Position numbers and translations under genes: made by a program. 64,000 nucleotides of DNA, from NCBI GenBank assembly GCA_020072815.1, contig JAIQGE010000005.1:186001-250000 (forward strand), written 5' to 3'. Origin of the DNA: Terriglobia bacterium (GTDB taxonomy: Bacteria; Acidobacteriota; Terriglobia; Terriglobales; Acidobacteriaceae). The notes beneath the pieces were generated by a model. That model made no database searches and was not told where the DNA came from. It saw only the letters and a program-made list of their open reading frames with translations. Positions 1 to 5,748 of the stretch are shown here, in pieces; position 1 is the first letter of the stretch; every line of letters begins with the position of its first letter.

Positions 1-263
1 TCGCCGATGGCCGCGATGTTGGGATAACACCGGATCCCCATCACGTTGCTGCGGTGCGGATTGATGGGGAAAATGGTGGCTCCCGGCGGGTGCTCCAGCA
101 GGTTGCGCAATATCGTGCGGCCCACGCTCGCCGGCTTTTCCGTGGCCCCGATCACCGCGATGGTTCGGGGATAGAAAATCGGCGCCAGCGGGCTGGGAGG
201 CCAGGCCGGATTGCCCTGGTCCCGCGCCTGCTTTTCTCTGACAACTTCCGGTTTGATGGTCAT
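1..263 (-). CDS. NDP-forming acyl-CoA synthetase-like protein, N-terminal CoA-binding part (partial)
   Basis: Only the first 87 codons are present; the gene runs off the left edge. The protein starts [12 protein letters not shown] and soon shows [19 protein letters not shown], the Rossmann-type CoA-binding start of NDP-forming acyl-CoA synthetases and of acetyltransferase fusions of the Pat type, followed by [22 protein letters not shown]. Such proteins make acyl-CoA from acid, CoA and ATP, or acetylate lysines when a GNAT domain is attached. Which variant this is cannot be told because the ligase or GNAT part lies outside the window. The start is the ATG at 263. A strong terminator separates it from the universal stress gene upstream. 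Confidence 0.75.
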   Translation of the reverse strand, partial: MTIKPEVVREKQARDQGNPAWPPSPLAPIFYPRTIAVIGATEKPASVGRTILRNLLEHPPGATIFPINPHRSNVMGIRCYPNIAAIG

Positions 264-295
264 CGTGCCCTTAGGTTACTACTTTTGCCTGCGTA

Positions 296-328
296 GAAAA
301 AAAGGACGCGAGGAAATCTCGCGTCCTT
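296..328 (-). terminator. Rho-independent terminator of the universal stress gene
   Basis: An 11-bp perfect stem (AAGGACGCGAG, 302-312, paired with 318-328) has a 5-nt loop. Read on the minus strand it is followed by a run of T (complement of the A-run at 296-303). It lies between the stop of the USP gene and the start of the leftmost gene. Its stem is almost the same as that of the hairpin at 1464-1499. Confidence 0.85.
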
Positions 329-386
329 CTTCATGGGGCGCATTGGTGGCTCATCCGTGAGGTTGCGGCCCCTTGGCTGGCTCCGC

Positions 387-1268
387 TTAGTTATTTCCCA
401 GGTCGCGCACGGTCAGCACCGGGCATGGAGCCTGGCTGACCAGCCGGTAAGTTACCCCGGCGGCAAAGTGCGTGCTGAATTCTTTCTGGAACGGCAGCCC
501 CAGGACGATCAAGTCCGGGCGCTCTTTTTCAGCGTAGCCCAGCACTTCCAGGTCCGGGTTGCCCACTTCCACAATCAGTTCCGGCTGGCACCATTGCCGG
601 GCATCGGGCGGCACCAGTTTCTCCAGCTTTTTCCTGGAATCGGCGACCAGCTCGGCAGTGTTGCTCTGGAAAGCTTCGTCCTGTGTCACCACGTGCATCA
701 GCATCACCTTGCCATGTGTTTCGCGGGCGAAGGAGAACGCGTAGGTCGCGGCAAAGTCAGCATGCGATCCCAGGTCGGTGGGAAACATGATGTTGTCTGC
801 GGTGAATCCCTTGTAGGGCCTTCCGTTAACGTGCGGGCCCACGGTCAGCACCGGACAGGTGGTATTGCGGAAGATGAATTCCGCCGTTGATCCCAGCATG
901 AACCGGCCGATCCCGCGGCGGCCATGCGTGCCGATCACTACCAGGTCAATCCCGTTCTCCTTGATCCAGCGTGGCAGGGCGGATTCCACCGTGCCATGGA
1001 CGAAAAGCGGATGAGTGACCACATCTTTGTCTTTTACCAATGTATCCAGCTGCTTGCGGCTGCTCTCCACAACTTCATCCACTACGTTGAGCGCCGCAGT
1101 CTCGCTCAGGACCACTGGGTCACAGGCGTGCGCGGGGAAGAGCTGCGCTTTGAAATGCCGGGCCAGACCCAGAGCGTAAGACAAAGCGCCTTCCGAAGCT
1201 TCGCTGAAGTCGGTAAGGAATAAGATGTTCTTGAAGGAAATACTCGTAACGGTTTCCAGGGCTTGCAT
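387..1268 (-). CDS. Universal stress protein with two UspA domains
   Basis: The 293-residue protein holds two Usp folds in tandem (about 10-145 and 155-290). The first has the full ATP-binding signature G-x2-G-x9-G-S (residues 113-127, GTHGRRGIGRFMLGS). The second keeps the fold and ends PCPVLTV but has lost the glycine motif, so it probably does not bind nucleotide. Usp proteins are cytoplasmic and are induced by starvation, hypoxia or other stress. The start follows GAGGAGGT with good spacing. A GTGA-N6-TCAC palindrome at 1438-1453 lies upstream, with an AATACT-like -10 about 35 bp further downstream, so control by the Crp/Fnr-type protein at 2961 is likely (inference). Confidence 0.93.
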   Translation of the reverse strand: MQALETVTSISFKNILFLTDFSEASEGALSYALGLARHFKAQLFPAHACDPVVLSETAALNVVDEVVESSRKQLDTLVKDKDVVTHPLFVHGTVESALPRWIKENGIDLVVIGTHGRRGIGRFMLGSTAEFIFRNTTCPVLTVGPHVNGRPYKGFTADNIMFPTDLGSHADFAATYAFSFARETHGKVMLMHVVTQDEAFQSNTAELVADSRKKLEKLVPPDARQWCQPELIVEVGNPDLEVLGYAEKERPDLIVLGLPFQKEFSTHFAAGVTYRLVSQAPCPVLTVRDLGNN

Positions 1269-1437
1269 AAAGACCTCCTCAAATTGAACTCAGCCTCAAC
1301 GGTGGCCCCGAGTTCGCCTTCCATGGCTGCTTGGGTCACGGTGCAAGCGGTTGGCGCCGGCTGTAATCGCGCACCACTGTTCTTGAAGCCTAAATCCGGT
1401 CCCACCAAGTATTCTGCCTTCGCCGCAGACCGGCGGC

Positions 1438-1453
1438 AGTGACCTGCATCACG
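1438..1453. promoter_or_regulatory. Crp/Fnr-type operator-like palindrome upstream of the USP gene
   Basis: AGTGA-CCTGCA-TCACG has the core GTGA-N6-TCAC shared with five other sites to the right. It sits about 35 bp upstream (on the minus strand) of a possible -10 (AATACT, complement of 1408-1413), a spacing expected for a class II activator site. Binding is inferred from sequence only. Confidence 0.5.
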
Positions 1454-1463
1454 CAAGTAAAAG

Positions 1464-1499
1464 CAAAGAAGGACGCGAGGTGACTCGCATCCTTCTTTG
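1464..1499 (-). terminator. Terminator hairpin downstream of the BON/SRPBCC gene
   Basis: A 16-bp stem with one mismatch (arms 1464-1479 and 1484-1499, loop GTGA) lies 35 bp after the stop of the gene at 1534-2706. It shares the GAAGGACGCGAG stem sequence with the terminator at 296-328. No long T-run follows on the minus strand, so termination is likely but not certain. Confidence 0.65.
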
Positions 1500-1533
1500 A
1501 GGTAATAGCCAATCGTAGCTTTTTGAGTAGCAA

Positions 1534-2706
1534 CTAGGTCGTTGCAGTTTTGAGAAGTTGTTCGTCACCTCCTTCTTGAAGTTCTTTGACAAGATTCTCA
1601 TCCTGTTCAAAAAGCCGCTTGAGCTGCTTCAGGTCATGGTCCAGCACTTTTTCCGGATCAGCGCCGAACAGTTCGGCCAGGAAGCGCCCCAGGATTCCCG
1701 CCGGCGGGCGATAAAACATGCGGACGCGCAGCCGGGTGCTGGCGTCGTAGTTGGCATCAAAGCGCGCGATGCCAAAATTCCCAACCATGGAACCGGGCAG
1801 GCTCTTCCATTCCACCGTGGTGTTGGGGACGGTCTGGGTAATCATGCCCTCCCATTGAATGGGTATGTTCGCCGGACCAACGATGGTCCAGCGGTACAGG
1901 TTCTCACCCAGCCGCTCAATATTGGAGATATGAGAAAAGACCTTGGGATAATTCTCCGGGTTGGTCCAGAAGCCGTAAAGGTCGGAAAGGGGAGCATTGA
2001 TGGTGATGGTCCGGTCCAGCTCGTAACCGGGAGAGTCTTGCGAAAGCGCAAGCATGGAGTAGGGGTTTCTTTCGAGCAGGCTGGTCGCGGCCATTCCGGC
2101 GCCCAGTAGGGAAAGGATCAATCCGGGGTTGTCTTTCCGTTTCCAGCCGTACACCGCGGCAGCGGTCCCCAGCGCGCCGACCACCAGCCTCTTGGATGGG
2201 TTCCAGTTGAGCAGCGTTTGCTTGCGTATCGCATGATAGGAATCGGGTTCATTTTCAGCCGGAGGCACTGGATGAATCTCAAGGTGGTCCAGCACTTCGT
2301 TCACTCCGTCCATGGTCTCTACCGCGTGGACTAGTTCTTTGGCTTCCACGTCCGGCGCGGTTCCCCACAGGGTGACCGTGCCGGCGTCAGACGCTACGTG
2401 GATTCTGTGCGGGTCGGAAACGATTCTCCCCATGCGCGAGCGGATCCGTTCTTCCAGTACGCGGTCTTCCGGCGGCCGGTGATGAAAGCCCGGCCATACA
2501 TGACTGGCCAGCCCGGAGAGCCTGTGCTGGCTGTCGCGCAGGCTTTTGGAAGCGGCTTGGCCAACGTCTTTCGCCAGGCGCCCTGCTTTCTTTGTGAAAA
2601 GATCACGGCGCTCTGCACCGCGTTTGGGATCAAGAAAATAATAGGCGGCTGCTCCGGCGGCAATGCCGGTCAGCAGCGTCCAGCTGGCGGTTCTGTTGCC
2701 GGCCAT
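1534..2706 (-). CDS. BON domain plus SRPBCC (cyclase/dehydrase-like) membrane protein
   Basis: The start is the ATG at 2706, preceded by AAGGAGGT; a longer reading frame to 2727 lacks this. The 390-residue protein begins with a hydrophobic stretch ending YYFLDPKRG, typical of YtxH-like small membrane anchors. A BON domain follows (about 85-145, IRSRMGRIV...VTLWGTAPDVEAKELV), then two short hydrophobic segments (about 165-205) and a C-terminal SRPBCC ligand-binding fold (about 220-365, TITINAPLSDLYGFWTNPENYP). BON domains bind membranes or phospholipid; SRPBCC domains hold hydrophobic ligands. This architecture is common in acidobacteria and proteobacteria, with an envelope-stress role suspected but not proven. 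A GTGA-N6-TCAC palindrome lies upstream at 2759-2774. Confidence 0.85.
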   Translation of the reverse strand: MAGNRTASWTLLTGIAAGAAAYYFLDPKRGAERRDLFTKKAGRLAKDVGQAASKSLRDSQHRLSGLASHVWPGFHHRPPEDRVLEERIRSRMGRIVSDPHRIHVASDAGTVTLWGTAPDVEAKELVHAVETMDGVNEVLDHLEIHPVPPAENEPDSYHAIRKQTLLNWNPSKRLVVGALGTAAAVYGWKRKDNPGLILSLLGAGMAATSLLERNPYSMLALSQDSPGYELDRTITINAPLSDLYGFWTNPENYPKVFSHISNIERLGENLYRWTIVGPANIPIQWEGMITQTVPNTTVEWKSLPGSMVGNFGIARFDANYDASTRLRVRMFYRPPAGILGRFLAELFGADPEKVLDHDLKQLKRLFEQDENLVKELQEGGDEQLLKTATT

Positions 2707-2758
2707 TAGACACCTCCTTGCGCTCAAGCTCAGTGTCGCTCGGGGCAGCGGATTTCAC

Positions 2759-2774
2759 CGTGATGGTCATCACT
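2759..2774. promoter_or_regulatory. Crp/Fnr-type operator-like palindrome upstream of the BON/SRPBCC gene
   Basis: CGTGA-TGGTCA-TCACT keeps both GTGA/TCAC half-sites. It is 53 bp upstream of the ATG at 2706. A weak -10-like GACACT lies about 32 bp downstream on the minus strand, the same spacing as at the other sites of this set. Confidence 0.5.
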
Positions 2775-2873
2775 TGGTGCGCGCACGCACGAACCGTGAG
2801 CGTACGTCTCGCGACACGTCGCGGCCAGCCGCGCAATCGGCGGCTTCCCGCATATTTACTGGGGGAAAACAGG

Positions 2874-2889
2874 TGTGATGGCCATCACA
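2874..2889. promoter_or_regulatory. Exact TGTGA-N6-TCACA palindrome upstream of the Crp/Fnr regulator
   Basis: TGTGATGGCCATCACA is a perfect 16-bp palindrome, 72 bp before the start of the Crp/Fnr-family gene at 2961. It matches the recognition sequence expected from the RETVSR recognition helix of that protein, which suggests autoregulation. A TATAGG or TAGCCT element at about 2911-2921 could be the -10. Confidence 0.65.
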
Positions 2890-2960
2890 TCCCCTTTGTG
2901 ATTGGCGGCTTAGCCTATAGGGGTGATTTGAGTGCAGCATAAAGAAGAGAGGTACCATTC

Positions 2961-3689
2961 ATGACCGCGGCCTATAACCTTCATATCATTGAGAACTGCC
3001 TGAAGTGCGATTTTCGCGAAGACCATCTGTTTTGCAATCTGCCTCGGGAAGCGCTGATCAAGCTGCAAGCGATCAAAGCGACGTCCGTCTATCCCAAGGG
3101 AACTCTGCTTTGCCTGGAAGGCCAGTCGCCGCGTGGCATTTATATTCTGTGCACCGGCCGGGCCAAGCTCTCCACCACGTCAGCCGAAGGCAAAAGCATC
3201 ATCTTACGTATTGCCGAGCCGGGCGAAGTCCTGGGTTTGACCGCCGCCGTTTCCAACACGCCTTACGAAGCCACCATTGAGACCATGGAACCCAGCCAGG
3301 CGAATTTCATCTCGCAAGGAGACTTTGTCAAGTTCCTGCAAGAATTTCCTGACGTGGGCCTGAAGGTGGCCCAGCAGCTTACCCATAACTGCAAGTGCGC
3401 TTACAGCGAGATCCGTTCGCTCGGACTTTCCAACTCCGTGCCGGAAAAGATTGCCAAGCTCTTGTTGAGCTGGGCGCAGAATCCCGTCAACATTCCCCGG
3501 AGAATTGACCAGGGTATACCCATCCGGGTAACGCTCACGCAGGAAGAGATCGCGCAGTTCGTAGGCACCACCAGGGAGACCGTTTCCCGCGTGCTGGGTG
3601 ATTTTCGCAAGAAGGGCTGGCTGAAGATCAGAGGAGCGACGTGGTGCATTTTGGACAAGCCAGCTTTAGAGAAGATGGTGACCACGTAA
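2961..3689 (+). CDS. Crp/Fnr-family transcriptional regulator with N-terminal cysteine cluster
   Basis: The protein has 242 residues. Residues about 30-130 form a cyclic-nucleotide-binding-type beta-roll, about 135-165 the dimer helix, and about 180-225 a winged helix-turn-helix. The recognition helix reads T-RETVSR-VL (205-210); Arg, Glu and Arg at these places are the residues by which E. coli CRP reads TGTGA. The N terminus has Cys13, Cys16 and Cys25 with further Cys at 51, 64, 144 and 146, recalling FNR's iron-sulfur ligands although the spacing differs (x2, x8). It may therefore sense oxygen or nitric oxide (inference). GAGAGG stands at 2949-2954 upstream of the ATG. Its likely targets are the neighbouring stress genes and the cytochrome cluster. 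Confidence 0.9.
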   Translation: MTAAYNLHIIENCLKCDFREDHLFCNLPREALIKLQAIKATSVYPKGTLLCLEGQSPRGIYILCTGRAKLSTTSAEGKSIILRIAEPGEVLGLTAAVSNTPYEATIETMEPSQANFISQGDFVKFLQEFPDVGLKVAQQLTHNCKCAYSEIRSLGLSNSVPEKIAKLLLSWAQNPVNIPRRIDQGIPIRVTLTQEEIAQFVGTTRETVSRVLGDFRKKGWLKIRGATWCILDKPALEKMVTT

Positions 3690-3708
3690 AAGGGCCGTCA
3701 CACGTCTT

Positions 3709-3724
3709 GGTGACCGCCATCACT
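3709..3724. promoter_or_regulatory. Crp/Fnr-type palindrome and promoter of the CNB-only gene
   Basis: GGTGA-CCGCCA-TCACT is centred 33 bp upstream of the centre of a good -10 (TATAAG, 3747-3752). The predicted transcript would start near 3759, placing the operator at about -42.5, the class II activator position. The same spacing occurs before the decaheme cytochrome gene. Confidence 0.55.
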
Positions 3725-3759
3725 TACGCGCGGACTAGAGGCAGGCTATAAGTTCTCAA

Positions 3760-4245
3760 ATGGATTCCACAATTGTTGCAAAGGATGATGCTGTGAATGA
3801 CCTTTATGAAGGCCTGTCGGCGGAAGCGGTCGAAGAATTGAAAAAGCATGAACACTCCGCGATCGTCCCCAGCGGCGGCAAGCTGATTGAACATGGCGTC
3901 CTGCCGGAGAATTTGGTCATCGTCAACTCCGGCGCCGTGGACATTTCTGTTCCCGCTGCCGGAAGCCACGTCTCGCTGGGCTCTGCCGGTCCAGGCAAAG
4001 TCTTTGGTATGCGCGCGGTGATCGCCGGAGAGACCCCTGAGATCAACGTAACATGCCTGGACGAATGTTCGGTCACGCTGGTCCCCCGGAAAGAATTCAT
4101 GGCCATACTGCAAAAGTATCCCAACATCTACTTTGCCGTGGCCCGCGTGCTCAGCGCTGATCTGAAAATTGCCGACCGCCTTATTCGCGATTGCTCGCGC
4201 CGCCCGGTCCTGGTCAACCGTGCCAAGGTCGGACAACGGATGTGA
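3760..4245 (+). CDS. Stand-alone cyclic-nucleotide-binding-fold protein, no DNA-binding domain
   Basis: The 161-residue protein is a Crp-like beta-roll (GLSAEAVEELKKHEHSAIV, then GKLIEHGVLPENLVIVNSGAV) with a C-terminal helix ending IADRLIRDCSRRP. It stops where the helix-turn-helix of a Crp/Fnr protein would begin. It could bind a small ligand or modulate the full-length regulator encoded just upstream; this is inference. The start is uncertain: the ATG at 3760 has no ribosome-binding site and falls at the predicted transcription start (leaderless), whereas the in-frame GTG at 3793 follows AAAGGA by 7 nt and would give 150 residues. The stop codon overlaps the next operator palindrome. Confidence 0.8.
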   Translation: MDSTIVAKDDAVNDLYEGLSAEAVEELKKHEHSAIVPSGGKLIEHGVLPENLVIVNSGAVDISVPAAGSHVSLGSAGPGKVFGMRAVIAGETPEINVTCLDECSVTLVPRKEFMAILQKYPNIYFAVARVLSADLKIADRLIRDCSRRPVLVNRAKVGQRM

Positions 4246-4256
4246 CGATGGTCACA
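4241..4256. promoter_or_regulatory. Exact TGTGA-N6-TCACA palindrome overlapping the end of the CNB-only gene
   Basis: TGTGACGATGGTCACA contains the TGA stop of the preceding gene (4243-4245). No protein gene follows for about 470 bp, so the site most likely controls a non-coding transcript: a TGTAAA element (4288-4293) lies downstream, just before a run of three hairpins. Confidence 0.55.
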
Positions 4257-4299
4257 GCGGCAGTTTGCGCGGTTTGTTAACGTGTGTTGTAAATGGACT

Positions 4300-4416
4300 C
4301 TTCTTCCAGCGCCTTGGCATCGGGGGAAGCCCGGCGCTGGAAGAAGCTGTCCAGATCAAAAAAGCGCTCCTAATCGCTTTTCGTCAAAAAGAGAGTCGGC
4401 CATCGGCTCTCTTTTT
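4300..4416 (+). ncRNA. Candidate small RNA: three consecutive hairpins ending in a terminator
   Basis: Hairpin 1 is a perfect 14-bp stem (CTTCTTCCAGCGCC 4300-4313 with 4333-4346, 19-nt loop). Hairpin 2 pairs 4360-4366 with 4375-4381 and presents CTCCTAAT in its loop, a sequence able to pair with Shine-Dalgarno GGAG. Hairpin 3 (4386-4416) is a terminator. An operator palindrome (4241-4256) and a weak -10 (4288-4293) stand just upstream, so a start near 4300 is possible. No open frame in this stretch looks like a protein. It could instead be the 3' untranslated region of the upstream gene. Confidence 0.4.
4386..4416 (+). terminator. Rho-independent terminator
   Basis: The stem AAAAAGAGAG/CTCTCTTTTT is extended by three further pairs, with a 5-nt loop and a T-run on the plus strand. 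Because the left arm begins with A's it could also act on the opposite strand. It closes the CNB-only gene or the candidate small RNA and insulates the cytochrome cluster. Confidence 0.8.
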
Positions 4417-4647
4417 CTTGCTCCAGAGGCGGCCGGCAAATCCTTAATATGTCCTAAATTGAACAAGTCCTAATTTGTTCAGAGAGAGTACTAAGTATAT
4501 TTTTGATCGGCAAATCATTTGCCGCGCACATTGTGATGCGCGTAAGATTCTCAGGTTAGTTCTGCTGCATCAGCGTGTTCCTTGCGGAGGACGCGCTGTG
4601 GTACCTGAGCTATCGCCCACAAAAAGCCCGCAAGTTCGTTCGCGTGT

Positions 4648-4691
4648 TGTGATTTAAGTCACAGATTCCACTTTGTAAAGTTTTCTATACT
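4648..4691 (+). promoter_or_regulatory. Class II-type Crp/Fnr-regulated promoter of the cytochrome cluster
   Basis: The exact palindrome TGTGA-TTTAAG-TCACA spans 4648-4663. A -10 TATACT lies at 4686-4691, with no good -35 because the operator occupies that place. The predicted start is near 4698, so the operator is centred at about -42.5, the position of activator sites that contact RNA polymerase directly. This is the best operator-promoter pair in the window. Confidence 0.7.
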
Positions 4692-4719
4692 CCCTGCTTT
4701 GTAACTCCAAACAGGAGAA

Positions 4720-5733
4720 ATGCGAGGCCCGCTCATGCTGGGAAATACACACCTGAGGTATACCGGGGTTGCTGCTTTCGTACTGTTGCTGTTGGCATTG
4801 TGCTTTGCCGGAACCAGGCTACAGGCCAATGACAAGAGCGCCGGTGCGAAGGACCCAAGCAATCAAGGCGCTGATAAAGGCCATAATAAGAAAGCCCCCA
4901 AAGCGGAAACTGCGGTGGATCCTGCCCAATACGTAGGCGAGGAAACCTGCAAGACTTGCCATGAAGATCAGGCAAAAAGCTACGACCGAGGTCCCCACTG
5001 GAAAACAGCGCTGGACAAGAAACATGGCCCGGAGTGGCAGGGCTGCGAATCCTGCCATGGCCCAGGCAAGGCGCACGCCGAATCAGCCGACCCGGAGAAG
5101 ATCATCCACTTCGGCGGCCTGTCGCGGGAAGAGTCTTCCAAGCGATGCTTAAGCTGCCACGAGTTCGGCGAAGAGCACAGCAATTTTCTTCGTTCGCAGC
5201 ACCTCAAGAACAATGTGGGATGCGTGGATTGCCACTCCGTCCATTCGCCCAAGGTCAACCGGCAATTGCTGAAAGCCGCGCAGCCTGCTCTGTGCTACTC
5301 CTGCCACCAGGAAGTGAAGCCTGATTTCTCCAAGCCCTTCCACCATCGGGTGAATGAAGGCTTGGTCAATTGCACCAACTGCCACAACCAGCACGGCGGC
5401 TTCTTGTCTCGTCAATTGCGCTCCACCGCCGCCCAGGACCAGGTTTGCTTTAACTGCCACACTGACAAAGCAGGTCCCTTCGCCTGGGAGCACGCGCCCA
5501 TCAAGACTGAGGGCTGCGTCTCCTGCCATACGCCTCACGGCTCCAGCAATCCGCGTCTGCTCAAGCGCAGCAACGTAAATCTGCTTTGCCTGGAATGCCA
5601 CACGCTCACGGTGGATGCACCAGCTCCGGCGGCTCCCTCGTTCCATAACCAGGCCACGAAGTATCAAGCTTGCACTTTGTGCCACACAGCAATTCACGGT
5701 TCCAATTCAGACCGTGTGTTCTTCAAACCGTAA
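4720..5733 (+). CDS. DmsE/MtrA-type decaheme cytochrome c
   Basis: The 337-residue secreted protein has a hydrophobic signal segment (about 13-32) and then ten CxxCH heme motifs (CKTCH, CESCH, CLSCH, CVDCH, CYSCH, CTNCH, CFNCH, CVSCH, CLECH, CTLCH). Length, heme number and the porin gene 15 bp downstream match the MtrA/DmsE/PioA family, which sits inside an outer-membrane barrel and conducts electrons across the membrane. AGGAG lies only 2 nt before the ATG at 4720; the in-frame ATG at 4735 (GAGG 7 nt upstream) is an equally good start and leaves a cleaner signal peptide. It is the first gene of the operon, behind a predicted Crp/Fnr-activated promoter. Confidence 0.92.
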   Translation: MRGPLMLGNTHLRYTGVAAFVLLLLALCFAGTRLQANDKSAGAKDPSNQGADKGHNKKAPKAETAVDPAQYVGEETCKTCHEDQAKSYDRGPHWKTALDKKHGPEWQGCESCHGPGKAHAESADPEKIIHFGGLSREESSKRCLSCHEFGEEHSNFLRSQHLKNNVGCVDCHSVHSPKVNRQLLKAAQPALCYSCHQEVKPDFSKPFHHRVNEGLVNCTNCHNQHGGFLSRQLRSTAAQDQVCFNCHTDKAGPFAWEHAPIKTEGCVSCHTPHGSSNPRLLKRSNVNLLCLECHTLTVDAPAPAAPSFHNQATKYQACTLCHTAIHGSNSDRVFFKP

Positions 5734-5748
5734 AACGGAGGTGATGAG

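Noticed and set aside
4282-4473. Short frames in the gap before the cytochrome cluster
   Set aside because: They cross three hairpins and a terminator and show no protein-like composition; a structured RNA explains the region better.
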